In this document: one piece after another, positions 26,258-35,666 of the stretch
Layout: each line of letters starts with the position of its first letter
Position numbering within the stretch: position 1 is the stretch's first letter
Assembly (NCBI RefSeq): GCF_017377795.1
Contig: NZ_JAFRDR010000007.1
Span: 1 to 64,000, forward strand
From: Williamsia soli
GTDB lineage: Bacteria; Actinomycetota; Actinomycetes; Mycobacteriales; Mycobacteriaceae
DNA length: 64,000 nucleotides
Direction: 5' to 3'
The notes under the pieces: generated by a model
Database searches by the model: none
Told to the model about the DNA's origin: nothing
Seen by the model: only the letters and a program-made list of their open reading frames with translations
Made by a program: the position numbers and the translations under genes

Positions 26258-27066
26258 GCCTCGCCGCCCAGATCGACCGCGCGCCGGCGAGCAACGCAGC
26301 GGTGCGTACGAGCGTTCGCTTCGGGCCTGCGCTGCAGGTCCTTTCGGCTCGTTCGATCGGTTCGGCCTGGCGCGACGGTGATCTGATCTCCGGTGCACTC
26401 ACCCCGGTCATCTTCTTCGTGTGCTTCTATGTTCCGCTGCACGGACAGTTCGAGCGGTCCGGCATCGACTACGCGCAGTATCTGACGCCCGTGATCCTGC
26501 TGCAGACAGGACTGTTCACCGCGATCATGGCTGCGCAGAACGCGGGCATCGACGCCGCAGCCGGCGTGCGCGACCGGCTCACGTCGTTGCCCATCTCCCG
26601 ATCTGCACCCATCCTCGCCCGGATGTCGGTGGTGATCGTCATGTCGCTGGTCTCGACATCCGGCGGCCTCATCATCGGTTCCGTCTTCGGGTTCCGCTTC
26701 GATACGACGGCAGTCGGGATCGCGGTGTTCGTACTCCTGGTCGTGGTCTTCGCCCTGGCACTGAGCCTGCTCACCGACGCGCTCGGGTCCGTGATCACCA
26801 ACGCGGAGAGCGTCGGACAGGCTCTGATGATCCCGCAGCTGATCCTGGTGATGCTCTCGACCGGCATCGTGCCGGCTGCGGCGTTCCCGGAGTGGGTGCA
26901 ACCGGTGGTCCGCAACTCGCCGGTTTCTCAATTCGCCGACGCGCTACGGGCACTGTCCACCGGATCGGAATTCGACGCCACCGCACCGACCATCTGGGCT
27001 GTCGGCCTGCTGGTCGCCGGAGGCGTGGCCGCCGGTGTGGTCGGTCGCCGGGCGGCGAGTCGATGA
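26254..27066 (+). CDS. ABC-2 exporter permease 1 (DrrB-like)
   Basis: A 270-residue membrane protein with about six helices and a DrrB-like layout (LISGALTPVIFFVCFYVPL, QNAGIDAAAGVRDRLTSLPI, MIPQLILVMLSTGIVPAAAF, EWVQPVVRNSPVSQFADAL). The start is GTG at 26254, overlapping the ATPase gene by 4 bases, and the stop overlaps the next permease start (ATGA). It should pair with permease 2 and the DrrA-like ATPase. Siderophore export is inferred from location. Confidence 0.88.
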   Translation: MSLAAQIDRAPASNAAVRTSVRFGPALQVLSARSIGSAWRDGDLISGALTPVIFFVCFYVPLHGQFERSGIDYAQYLTPVILLQTGLFTAIMAAQNAGIDAAAGVRDRLTSLPISRSAPILARMSVVIVMSLVSTSGGLIIGSVFGFRFDTTAVGIAVFVLLVVVFALALSLLTDALGSVITNAESVGQALMIPQLILVMLSTGIVPAAAFPEWVQPVVRNSPVSQFADALRALSTGSEFDATAPTIWAVGLLVAGGVAAGVVGRRAASR

Positions 27067-27887
27067 GTCAGGCGCAGACGGCTTCAGTCGCTGCCACCGC
27101 ATCTTCCGTCACTCGGAGCCGTGTCGGTCTCGGCACCCAGAGCACGGTGCATGCCGCGGCATTGCTGCGAGCGTGGTCCCGCGATCCTGCTGTCGTGGTG
27201 CAGGCTATCGTCTTCCCCGCATTCCTGCTCGTCATGTTCCAGCTCGTTCTCGGTGAGACCGTCACGGCGATGGGCGGTGGTGACAGCGTGTACGGCAACG
27301 TCGGGCTCGTCGCCCTCGTGGGCACGATGTTCGGCACCGTCTCGACCGGTCTGAGTCTGACCGCCGAGCGCGAAAGCGGGCTGCTCGGGCGGCTGTGGAC
27401 GTTGCCGGTGCCGCGGATCGGTTTCATCACCGGGCGGCTGCTGGCAGAGATCGTCCGTACCGGGATCGGCACGATCATCTTGTTCATGGTGGCCATCCCC
27501 ATGGGATTCCGGTTCGAGCAGGGAATCGCTTTGGGGGTGGCGGCCATCGGCGTCGCGATGCTGTGTTCGCTCGGCTGGGCGGTGCTCGTGATCGCTCTCG
27601 CCACCGTCTCCTCCGGCAAACAGATCGTCACCCACCTCGGCGCGCTGTTCCTGTTGATGCTCTTCTTCAACAGCGGATTCGTCCCGGTCACCGAATATCC
27701 GGGATGGCTGCAACCGATCGTCCGATACCAGCCGATGAGTCCGGCCATCGACACGATGTCCAGCCTCACCGAGGGCGGCGCCATCGCGGCGCCCCTGGCG
27801 CTCACGCTGTTGTGGGTGGCGGGCATGACGGTGGTGTTCGGGGGATTGGCCGTCAGGGGCTATCGCAGAGCTGCGGAGAACAGCTGA
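27063..27887 (+). CDS. ABC-2 exporter permease 2 (DrrC-like)
   Basis: A 274-residue permease related to its upstream neighbour, so the exporter is a heterodimer of two membrane subunits. Recognisable stretches are GTVSTGLSLTAERESGLLGR, LWTLPVPRIGFITGRLLAEI, LLMLFFNSGFVPVTEYPGWL and QPIVRYQPMSPAIDTM. The ATG at 27063 overlaps the previous stop by 4 bases; the longer frame upstream is a shadow of permease 1. It is followed directly by the mbtB-like NRPS gene. Confidence 0.88.
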   Translation: MSQAQTASVAATASSVTRSRVGLGTQSTVHAAALLRAWSRDPAVVVQAIVFPAFLLVMFQLVLGETVTAMGGGDSVYGNVGLVALVGTMFGTVSTGLSLTAERESGLLGRLWTLPVPRIGFITGRLLAEIVRTGIGTIILFMVAIPMGFRFEQGIALGVAAIGVAMLCSLGWAVLVIALATVSSGKQIVTHLGALFLLMLFFNSGFVPVTEYPGWLQPIVRYQPMSPAIDTMSSLTEGGAIAAPLALTLLWVAGMTVVFGGLAVRGYRRAAENS

Positions 27888-27903
27888 AATGAGGAATACC
27901 GTC

Positions 27904-30900
27904 GTGACAGGACACAACGCATCGGATGCATTGGGACTGAGTCAGATCCGTGAGCAGGTTGCTGCGCAGCTCGACATCGCGGTCGACGACGTCGCGGTCG
28001 ACGCAGACCTGATCGGGCTCGGCCTGGACTCGATCCGGATGATGAAGATCGCCGGCTCGTGGCGAAAACGGGGTCATGACGTGAATTTCGCCCAGTTGGC
28101 AGCGGCCCCCACCATCGCGGCCTGGGCCGAACTGATCGGGGTGGCAGCAGAGCCCACCGTCGCGGACATCGCTGCACCCCGGGTCGATTCGGCGTCGACC
28201 GAGTCGTTCCCGCTGGCGCCGATGCAGCACGCCTACTGGATCGGGCGATCGGATGGTCAGGAGCTGGGTGGGGTCGCGGCACATCTCTACGTCGAATTCG
28301 ACGGGTCCGGCGTCGATCCCGAGGTGCTGCGCGCAGCGGTCGGTGCACTGGCGGCGGCGCATCCGATGCTGCGTGCGCAGATCTTGCCCGACGGTACCCA
28401 GCGGATCCTGCCGGCCCCGGGGCGCGAGGTGTTCTCCGTGGTCGACCTTCGCGATCTCGCCCGCGATGAGCTCGACCAGCGGCTCCACACGATCCGGGAC
28501 ACGAAATCACATCAGGTGCTGCCCATCTCGGACGGCCAGGTCTTCGACATCACGCTGTCGCTGCTGCCGCAGAACCGGACCCGGCTGCACGTGGACGTCG
28601 ACATGATCGCAGGCGATGCGACGAGTTATCGCACGATGCTCGCCGACCTCGCCGCGCTGTATCACGGGGCCCGGATCCCCGCGGTCGACTTCACCTACCG
28701 TGATTATCTGACATGGCGCAGCGCCAACCCCGACCCAGCGCGTGATCGCGACCGGGACTGGTGGGCCGAGCGCCTCTCGGAATTACCTGCTGCACCGGCA
28801 CTTCCCCTCATTCCGCAGTCGCAGCGTACGGACTCCGGTCACGTCGTCCGCCATCACCACTGGATCGACGCCGAGGCCAAGGAAGCGCTCGCAGCGGCCG
28901 CCCAGGAACGTGGTGTGACGATGGCGATGGCGCTTGCCTCTGTGTTTGCGGAGTCGATCGCACGCTGGTCCAGCGCCCAGCGGTTCCTGTTGAACCTGCC
29001 CCTGTTTCATCGCGAGCCGGCGCACCCCGATGTCGACCACCTCGTCGGCGACTTCACCACATCGGTGCTGCTCGACGTCGATGCCTCCGCTCCGACCACC
29101 ATTGTCGATCGGGCGCGACAGATCCAGAAGACCATGCACGCCAATGGCTCGCATGCGTCGTACAGCGGTTTGGAAGTGCTTCGCGATCTCGGCAGGCAGC
29201 GGGGTGAACAGGTTCTCGCGCCTGTCGTCTACACCAGCGCCATCAATCTCGGTGAGCTCTTCTCCAGCGAGGTCGTGGCCACCTTCGGAGAACCCGAATG
29301 GATCGTGTCGCAAGGCCCCCAGGTGCTGCTCGATGCGCAGGTCACCGAATTGCGCGGCGGCTTGTTGCTGAATTGGGACGTCCGGGAATCAGCATTCTGC
29401 CCCGGCGTGATCGACGCGATGTTCGCGCACTATCGGGGCGCGGTCGACCGGTTGACCATGTCGGGTGCCGCGTGGGAGGCCGACACCACCGGTCACCTGC
29501 CGCTCGACCAGCGCGCGGTACGGGACAGCGTCAATGCCACCGACTTCCCGACCAGCGATGATGTTCTGCACGAGGGCTTCTTCCGGTGGGCACAGGCAAC
29601 CCCGGATGCACCTGCAGTACGTTTCGGTGCCGACGGGATGCTGACCTATCGCGAGGTGTCCGCGCGAGCCCTGGCGGTGGCGGGGGCGTTGCGCGACGCC
29701 GGGGTACGGCAGGGACAGGCCGTCGCCGTCCAGCTGCCCAAGGGTCCTGACCAGCTCATCGCGACCCTCGGGATCCTGGCCGCCGGTGCCACATACGTCC
29801 CCGTCGGACACGACCAGCCCGCCGCCCGGCGCGCGCACATTCTCACCGCCGGTGACGTCGTGGCCTGGCTCGGCGTGGACGCGACGGCCGGGCAGCAACC
29901 GGAGGCAGTGGTGTCGCTGTCGTACTCCGATGCCGCCGGTCATCGAAATCCGCTTGCGCACGCGGTGATCCCGGATCCGGAGGTGCCGGCGTACGTCCTG
30001 TTCACCTCCGGTTCCACCGGGGTCCCGAAAGGTGTGCAGGTACCGCATCGCGCGGTGATGAACACGATCGAGGATCTGCATCATCGGTTCGGGGTCACGG
30101 CCACCGACAGCGCGCTGCTCGTGTCGAACCTCGAGTTCGACCTCTCGATCTACGACATCTTCGGACTGTGGGGGGTCGGAGGTACCGTGGTCACCCTCAC
30201 CGATGCCGAACGTGCGAACCCGGACACCTGGGTCGACTTGATCGATCGGTACGCGATCACCCTGCTCGCCTGCGTCCCGAGCCTGCTCGACATGTTGCTC
30301 AATGCGACGCCGGCCGGCAGTACCGCCCTGACGTCGGTGCGAGCGGTGTTCCTCGGCGGGGACTGGGTGGGTGTGGACCTGCCCAGGCGCATGGCGGCCC
30401 TCTCCCCGGGCGTCCGCGTCGCCGGGCTGGGTGGCACAACCGAAACCGCCATCCACGCCACGATCTGTGAAACCGTCGACCCGCCCGCCCACTGGGCGGC
30501 CGTGCCCTACGGGGTGCCGCTGCACAACGTCCAGTGCAGGGTCGTGGACGCGGCGGGCAACGACTGTCCGGATTGGGTCACCGGGGAACTGTGGATCGGT
30601 GGCGCCGGTGTCGCACTCGGCTACCGGAACGATCCCGAACGGACGGCCGACCGGTTCATCCGAAAGTTCGGGCAGAACTGGTACCGCACCGGCGATCTGG
30701 CCAGGTACTGGCCGGACGGTTGCCTCGAATTCCTCGGCCGCGCAGACCATCAGGTCAAGATCCGCGGGTACCGCGTCGAACTCGGCGAGGTCGAGGGCGC
30801 CCTGCGGCTGTTGCCGGGTGTGCACCGCGCCGTCGCGTCGGTGATCACGACGGCCGCACCGAAACTGGTCGCCGCCGTCTCACCCGAGCCGGGCGTCGAA

Positions 30901-31392
30901 CTGGATCATGACGTGGTCCTCGAAGGTCTGCGGGAATTGCTGCCCGGCTACATGATCCCCGGGCACCTGCTGATCATCGAGGTCTTCCCGATCACGAGGA
31001 ACGGCAAACTCGACCGGCGGGCAGTGCAGACACAGCTCGAGTCCGGTGAGGACGAGAACGCATTCGAAGCGCCCCGGACTGCGCTCGAACGGGCGCTCGC
31101 GCAGATCGTGGGCGAGTTGCTGGGCGTCGACGTGGTGGGACGAGGTGACGATTTCTTCTCTCTCGGCGGCGATTCGGTACTGGCGACCACTTTGATCGCC
31201 CGCATCCGGGAGTGGCTGGACGCGCCCAGGGCCGGGGTCGCCGACGTGTTCTCCGGACGGACCATCGCCACGATCGCCGATCGCCTGGCGGTGTCGGACA
31301 ACTCGGGCGATCGGCTCGAACGCGTCGCCGAGATGTACCTCGATGTCCTTGCGCTCGACGATGACGACCTCTCGCAATTGGTGGCGGAGTAG
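27904..31392 (+). CDS. mbtB: MbtB-like NRPS: ArCP-cyclisation-adenylation-PCP
   Basis: A 1,162-residue synthetase joining salicylate to Ser or Thr and cyclising it to a hydroxyphenyl-oxazoline. The domains are an aryl carrier (LGLDSIRMM, Ser43) and a heterocyclisation domain. That domain has FPLAPMQHAYWIGR near residue 98 and the cyclase motif D233-x4-D238-x2-S241 in place of HHxxxDG. An adenylation domain (FTSGSTGVPKG from F700, YRTGDL, GRADHQVKIRGYRVELGEVE, ITRNGKLDRRA) and a PCP (LGGDSVLAT, Ser1091) follow. Unlike M. tuberculosis MbtB there is no C-terminal thioesterase. The GTG at 27904 is preferred: GAGGAA at 27891-27896 fits it, whereas it lies inside the alternative frame starting at ATG 27889. 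Confidence 0.94.
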   Translation: MTGHNASDALGLSQIREQVAAQLDIAVDDVAVDADLIGLGLDSIRMMKIAGSWRKRGHDVNFAQLAAAPTIAAWAELIGVAAEPTVADIAAPRVDSASTESFPLAPMQHAYWIGRSDGQELGGVAAHLYVEFDGSGVDPEVLRAAVGALAAAHPMLRAQILPDGTQRILPAPGREVFSVVDLRDLARDELDQRLHTIRDTKSHQVLPISDGQVFDITLSLLPQNRTRLHVDVDMIAGDATSYRTMLADLAALYHGARIPAVDFTYRDYLTWRSANPDPARDRDRDWWAERLSELPAAPALPLIPQSQRTDSGHVVRHHHWIDAEAKEALAAAAQERGVTMAMALASVFAESIARWSSAQRFLLNLPLFHREPAHPDVDHLVGDFTTSVLLDVDASAPTTIVDRARQIQKTMHANGSHASYSGLEVLRDLGRQRGEQVLAPVVYTSAINLGELFSSEVVATFGEPEWIVSQGPQVLLDAQVTELRGGLLLNWDVRESAFCPGVIDAMFAHYRGAVDRLTMSGAAWEADTTGHLPLDQRAVRDSVNATDFPTSDDVLHEGFFRWAQATPDAPAVRFGADGMLTYREVSARALAVAGALRDAGVRQGQAVAVQLPKGPDQLIATLGILAAGATYVPVGHDQPAARRAHILTAGDVVAWLGVDATAGQQPEAVVSLSYSDAAGHRNPLAHAVIPDPEVPAYVLFTSGSTGVPKGVQVPHRAVMNTIEDLHHRFGVTATDSALLVSNLEFDLSIYDIFGLWGVGGTVVTLTDAERANPDTWVDLIDRYAITLLACVPSLLDMLLNATPAGSTALTSVRAVFLGGDWVGVDLPRRMAALSPGVRVAGLGGTTETAIHATICETVDPPAHWAAVPYGVPLHNVQCRVVDAAGNDCPDWVTGELWIGGAGVALGYRNDPERTADRFIRKFGQNWYRTGDLARYWPDGCLEFLGRADHQVKIRGYRVELGEVEGALRLLPGVHRAVASVITTAAPKLVAAVSPEPGVELDHDVVLEGLRELLPGYMIPGHLLIIEVFPITRNGKLDRRAVQTQLESGEDENAFEAPRTALERALAQIVGELLGVDVVGRGDDFFSLGGDSVLATTLIARIREWLDAPRAGVADVFSGRTIATIADRLAVSDNSGDRLERVAEMYLDVLALDDDDLSQLVAE

Positions 31393-31395
31393 AAG

Positions 31396-32712
31396 ATGAC
31401 CGAAGACTCGACGACCCCGAAACCGGTGGACACGCTGCTTGTTGTCGGTGCCGGCCCCAAAGCGCTGGCGGTCGCGGCGAAGGCCGCGGTGATGCGCGAT
31501 CTGGGTCTGCCGGCACCACGGGTCATTGCCGTCGATTCCCATGCGGTCGGCGGGAACTGGGAGGCGGGCGGCGGTTGGACAGACGGGCGGCACCGCCTCG
31601 GGACCAGTCCGGAGAAAGATATCGGGTTCCCCTATCGCTCCAACATCGCGCCCGGCCACAATCAGAAGATCAACGCCGCGATGATGGCGTACAGCTGGTC
31701 GTCTTTCCTGGTGGACCGCGGCACCTACGCGGAGTGGATCGACCGTGGCAGGCCCAACCCCCCTCACCACAACTGGGCGAAGTATCTCCAGTGGGTCGCC
31801 CAGAAGATCGACCTCGAATTGGTGGTGGGCACGGTGACGTCGGTGTCCTCGGACGGTGCCGGGTGGACCGTGCAGGTGACATCGGCAGATGGCACGGCAC
31901 GCACCCTGCAGGCCGACGGGCTGATGATGTCGGGACCCGGTCGCAGTGACCGGGCGCTGGCCTCCCACCCGAAGGTATTGAGCATTGCCGAGTTCTGGAA
32001 TCTGGCCGGCCGCAGAGAGATCCCGCCCTCATCGCGGGCTGCGGTGATCGGCGGCGGCGAGACTGCGGGGTCTGCACTCGACGAGCTCATCCGTCATGAC
32101 GCGATGACGATCTCCGTGATCTCGCCGACGGCGACGATCTACACCCGCGGTGAGAGTTTCTTCGAGAACGCTCTGTTCAGCGACCCGTCGAAGTGGGCCG
32201 CGCTGAGCACCGTCGAACGCCGCGACGTCATCCGGCGGACGGACCGCGGGGTGTTCTCCGTCCGGGTACAGGAGACCCTGATCGGCGACGCCCGGGTGCA
32301 TCATCTGCAGGGCAGGGTTGTCCGGGTGGCCGACCAGAACGGTTCGGTCGCCCTGACCCTGCACAACGAACTGCGTGCCGCGCAGGCACACACCTTCGAC
32401 CTGGTGGTCGATGCGACCGGTGGTCAGCCTCTGTGGTTCATGGACCTGTTCGACTCGGCCACAACAGATCTGCTCGAGTTGGCGATCGGCTGGCCGCTGA
32501 ATTCCGAACGTCTCGAGCTGTCCATCGGATATGACTTGGCCGTGACCGGTCTGGAACCCAAGCTGTATCTGCCGAACCTTGCCGGGTTCGCCCAGGGACC
32601 CGGATTCCCGAATCTCAGTTGCCTCGGCGAGCTCTCCAACCGCGTGCTGCGGTCGGACGACGCAAAAGCCAGGAGCGCCAGCCGTTCACAGGCCCGATCG
32701 GGGCGCCGGTGA
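31396..32712 (+). CDS. mbtG: L-lysine N6-hydroxylase, MbtG-like
   Basis: A 438-residue flavin monooxygenase. It matches the MbtG family rather than generic IucD: LLVVGAGPKALAVAAKAAVM (FAD site), VGGNWEAGGGWTDGRHRLGT, EKDIGFPYRSNIAPGHNQKI, the NADPH site AAVIGGGETAGSALDELI, and GFAQGPGFPNLSCLGELSNR near the end. MbtG hydroxylates lysine N6, in mycobactin after or before acylation, creating the hydroxamate iron ligands. It starts 3 bases after the mbtB-like stop and is probably the last gene of the mbtI operon. The mbtK-like gene converges from the other side with 17 bases between. Confidence 0.93.
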   Translation: MTEDSTTPKPVDTLLVVGAGPKALAVAAKAAVMRDLGLPAPRVIAVDSHAVGGNWEAGGGWTDGRHRLGTSPEKDIGFPYRSNIAPGHNQKINAAMMAYSWSSFLVDRGTYAEWIDRGRPNPPHHNWAKYLQWVAQKIDLELVVGTVTSVSSDGAGWTVQVTSADGTARTLQADGLMMSGPGRSDRALASHPKVLSIAEFWNLAGRREIPPSSRAAVIGGGETAGSALDELIRHDAMTISVISPTATIYTRGESFFENALFSDPSKWAALSTVERRDVIRRTDRGVFSVRVQETLIGDARVHHLQGRVVRVADQNGSVALTLHNELRAAQAHTFDLVVDATGGQPLWFMDLFDSATTDLLELAIGWPLNSERLELSIGYDLAVTGLEPKLYLPNLAGFAQGPGFPNLSCLGELSNRVLRSDDAKARSASRSQARSGRR

Positions 32713-32729
32713 ACGGCCGCGGCGTTGTG

Positions 32730-33392
32730 TCAGGAACGCCTCATGGTGTGCAGCGCGATCCGACGACCGGGCCGTACGTCGAACTCCCCGAGTTCGGTGT
32801 ACCCCCGCTTCTGCAACGCCCGCCGCATCCGGGTGTTGCGGTGGTCGGGGTCGACGATGATGGTGTCGCACCGGCGGTCCGCCGCGAAGATGGCGTCGGC
32901 GAGCTGTGCCATCCAGGCCGAGATGACGCCACGGTCGATGAATTCTGTTGGCCCGGTGGCGATGTGAAATCCCATGTCGCAGGGGTTGGCGTCGTACACC
33001 CGGGCGTTCTCGTCGCGGGCGGCACGGTACAACTCCACGTAGGCGACATCGGTCACCCCGGCACTGCCGACAGTGAGGTCTGCGCCGGACGGCGTCGCGT
33101 CGAACCCGTCGAGCTGCGAGACGTCGACACCGAGGATGCACGGTCGCGAGTAGTCTCCCGCCAACCGGGCCGCCGAGTCGGCGCGCCACTCCTCACGCGT
33201 CCACGGTTGCTCCCACGATTCGACCAGGTGCGGCAACGACATCCACGACGCGATGGTGTCGGGATCCGCACTGTCCGGATCGACCAGCCGGAGAGAATAC
33301 GGAGTGGTGAACGTCGGGACCACCGGGGGGCCTGCCGCCCGGATGTCGTCACCGACATCGACGATTTCACGTTTGAGGACGTGCGATGTCAT
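32730..33392 (-). CDS. mbtK: Lysine N6-acyltransferase, MbtK-like
   Basis: A 220-residue GNAT protein of the MbtK/IucB siderophore group, predicted to place an acyl chain on lysine N6. Matching stretches are PPVVPTFTTPYSLRLVD, IASWMSLPHLVESWEQPWTR, VAYVELYRAARDENARVYDA, CDMGFHIATGP and DTIIVDPDHRNTRMRRALQK, the last very close to M. tuberculosis Rv1347c (FDPDHRNTATRR). It is the only core siderophore gene here read leftwards between mbtG and mbtT. In M. tuberculosis mbtK sits in a separate locus, so its presence in the main cluster is a difference. A weak iron-box-like site lies 36 bases upstream. Confidence 0.9.
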   Translation of the reverse strand: MTSHVLKREIVDVGDDIRAAGPPVVPTFTTPYSLRLVDPDSADPDTIASWMSLPHLVESWEQPWTREEWRADSAARLAGDYSRPCILGVDVSQLDGFDATPSGADLTVGSAGVTDVAYVELYRAARDENARVYDANPCDMGFHIATGPTEFIDRGVISAWMAQLADAIFAADRRCDTIIVDPDHRNTRMRRALQKRGYTELGEFDVRPGRRIALHTMRRS

Positions 33393-33427
33393 GTCGGGGG
33401 TGCTCCGTTCACGTGCATGGGGTCAAT

Positions 33428-33446
33428 GAACGAAAGCCTACGTCAA
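33428..33446 (-). promoter_or_regulatory. Weak iron-box-like site between mbtK and mbtT
   Basis: On the minus strand this reads TTGACGTAGGCTTTCGTTC, matching the iron-box consensus at about 10 of 19 positions with the central TAGGCT intact. It lies midway between the divergent mbtK- and mbtT-like starts, where a shared iron-responsive site is expected, but the match is poor. Confidence 0.3.
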
Positions 33447-33493
33447 GGCCTCGCGGCCTCCGCACCGCCGCCGAATATGAGGAGCACCACCCA

Positions 33494-34294
33494 ATGTCAC
33501 GTGATCTCGGATGGATCAGGCAATTCCACAAACCCGTCTCGGCTGACAATCCGCCTCTGCTGATCTTCCCGCATGCGGGAAGCGGCGCGTCGACCTACCG
33601 GGCGTTCTCCAAGCAGCTCAGCGCGGATCTCGATGTCGCGATCATCCAATACCCCGGTCGACAGGACCGCGCCCGCGAAGCACCGGCGCAGACCCTGCCT
33701 GAACTCGCCCGGGGGGCGTTCGGCGAGTTCGTGTCGTCCCGATGGAATCGACAGGTCCCGATCGCGGTCTTCGGACACAGCATGGGGGCGATCGTCGCGT
33801 TCGAATTCGTCCGGCTCGCCGAGGCCGCCGGTATCGAGGTCCGACTGCTCGGGGTCTCGGCCGCGGTCGCGCCGTCGCAGGTCGAGAATCTGCCGCCGCA
33901 CCCCACAGAAGACCCCGAGTTGCTCGCCCATCTGTCGGCACTGAACGGCACCGGCGGTGACGTGTTGGCCAGTGCTGATCTGATGAGGATGGCGTTGCCG
34001 GTCATGAAGATGGACTACCGCGCGTTCGACGCATACTCCTGCGCGGCAGACGTCACCGTCGCCGCCGAGATCCAGGCGCTGGGCGGGGCCGAAGACCCCT
34101 TCATCAAACCCCGCGAACTGTACGGCTGGTCCGCACACACCACCGGGGAGAGCGGGGTGAGCGTCTTCGACGGCGGCCACTTCTATCTGGACGAGAACCG
34201 GGATCCGATCGCAGAACTCCTGGCGCCCCAGCCGTCGGTGTCCCCAACCTCGGTGTCCCAAACCTCGGTGACCCAGACCTCGATGTACCGATAG
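33494..34294 (+). CDS. mbtT: Type II thioesterase, MbtT-like
   Basis: A 266-residue alpha/beta hydrolase of the type II thioesterase family that clears misprimed carrier domains. The start shows LLIFPHAGSGASTYRAFSKQ, the nucleophile elbow is FGHSMGAIVAFEF (Ser96), and GGHFYLDENR supplies the catalytic His. The ATG at 33494 (MSRDLGWIRQF) has GAGGAG ten bases upstream. The last 20 residues are three SV[ST][PQ]T pentapeptide repeats encoded by 15-base near-repeats, an odd tail not needed for the fold. It heads the mbtT-mbtC-mbtD run. Confidence 0.9.
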   Translation: MSRDLGWIRQFHKPVSADNPPLLIFPHAGSGASTYRAFSKQLSADLDVAIIQYPGRQDRAREAPAQTLPELARGAFGEFVSSRWNRQVPIAVFGHSMGAIVAFEFVRLAEAAGIEVRLLGVSAAVAPSQVENLPPHPTEDPELLAHLSALNGTGGDVLASADLMRMALPVMKMDYRAFDAYSCAADVTVAAEIQALGGAEDPFIKPRELYGWSAHTTGESGVSVFDGGHFYLDENRDPIAELLAPQPSVSPTSVSQTSVTQTSMYR

Positions 34295-34304
34295 GAACCT
34301 TGAC

Positions 34305-35666
34305 ATGACCGATGACACAGCCGATCCCATCGTCATCTCCGGGATGGCCGTGGAGGCACCCGGTGGTATCGACGACCTCGGGTCGTTCTGGGACGCCCTG
34401 CGCGGCGGACACGAACTGATCGGTGCATTCCCCCGCAACCGGGACTGGGACATCGAGGAGGTCCTCGCGCTCGATCGCGTCGCCGGGTGGACGAAGGTCG
34501 CTGATGCCGGTGGGTTCCTCGACGCGGCAACCGAATTCGATCCGCTGTTCTTCGGCATCAGCCCCCGCGAGGCGGTCGCCATGGATCCGCAGCAGCGGGT
34601 GGCACTGCGGGTCGCCTGGCGTGCTCTCGAGCATGCGGGCATCAATCCCGGGGCGCTCGACGGTGAAGAGGTCGGTTGCTACATGGGCGTCTCGATCAGC
34701 GAGTACGGCCCTCGCGCCGCAGCGGTCAATGAGTTCAGCGGGCACCGCATCGCCGGTACCGCCCTCGGCGCCGCGAGCGGTCGGATCTCACACAGCCTCG
34801 GGCTCATCGGCCCCTCCGTCAGCGTCGACACCGCATGTGCGTCGTCGCTGACAGCCCTGCACCTGGCTGCGGGCGCGGTTCGCGGTGATGAGTGCGACTG
34901 GGCGATCGCCGGTGGTGTCTGCGTCATGGGTTCCCCGGCAGCCTTTTACGAGTTCTCCAAGAACAACGGTCTCGCCTCCGACGGGCACTGCCGTTCCTAC
35001 GCCGCCAACGCCACCGGCACCCTGTGGGGTGAGGGCGCCGGTGTCGTCATCGTGGAGCGCGAATCCCGGGCTCGGGCCATGGGGCACCGGGTGTACGGCA
35101 GGGTCGAAGCGACCCGTATCAACCACAACGGCAAAGGCATGCCCATCGTGGTGCCCAGTGCCTCGGCACAGGAGAAACTGATCCGAAAGACGTTGCTGGC
35201 AGCCCAAATCGAACCCCGCGAGGTCGGTTTGATCGAAGGACACGGGACAGGCACCCCGCTCGGTGATCCGATGGAACTGACCGCCTTGCAGAACACCTAC
35301 GGCAAGTCCGGTGCGTCTGAGGTGAAGCTCGGATCGGTCAAGTCGAACGCCGGGCACGCCCAGGCGGCATCCGGGATGTTGGGTCTGATCAAGGTGTTGC
35401 TGTGCGGCGATCACGGTCAGACGGCACCGAGCCTGTTCGCCGACGATCCCACGGACAAGGTCGACTGGGACGCTTCGGCCCTGCGTCTGGCCGACGGTCT
35501 CGATCACTGGGAGCCCACCAACGGCGTTCGATACGGCGCCGTTTCTTCCTTCGGGGTGTCCGGCACCAATGCCCACGCGATCATCGGAATGCCCGTGCCG
35601 GCTGACGTCGGTCCGCGGAGTCCGTCCCAACGTGCGAACACTGCCGCGGAGGTCTCACATGCCTAG
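34305..35666 (+). CDS. mbtC: MbtC-like stand-alone ketosynthase
   Basis: A 453-residue beta-ketoacyl synthase, one half of the split PKS that adds the beta-hydroxy acid unit of mycobactin-type siderophores. The active-site cysteine is in VDTACASSLTALHL (Cys178), and the two histidines lie in EGHGTGTPLGDPMEL and KSNAGHAQAASGML. Length is close to M. tuberculosis MbtC. The 3' end overlaps the mbtD-like gene by 8 bases, so the two polypeptides are probably made in equal amounts. Confidence 0.93.
   Translation: MTDDTADPIVISGMAVEAPGGIDDLGSFWDALRGGHELIGAFPRNRDWDIEEVLALDRVAGWTKVADAGGFLDAATEFDPLFFGISPREAVAMDPQQRVALRVAWRALEHAGINPGALDGEEVGCYMGVSISEYGPRAAAVNEFSGHRIAGTALGAASGRISHSLGLIGPSVSVDTACASSLTALHLAAGAVRGDECDWAIAGGVCVMGSPAAFYEFSKNNGLASDGHCRSYAANATGTLWGEGAGVVIVERESRARAMGHRVYGRVEATRINHNGKGMPIVVPSASAQEKLIRKTLLAAQIEPREVGLIEGHGTGTPLGDPMELTALQNTYGKSGASEVKLGSVKSNAGHAQAASGMLGLIKVLLCGDHGQTAPSLFADDPTDKVDWDASALRLADGLDHWEPTNGVRYGAVSSFGVSGTNAHAIIGMPVPADVGPRSPSQRANTAAEVSHA

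Noticed and set aside
24140-26398. A 752-residue minus-strand frame opposite mbtI and the ABC genes
   Set aside because: Arg/His/Gly-rich composition with no motif; the opposite strand encodes two well-supported proteins.
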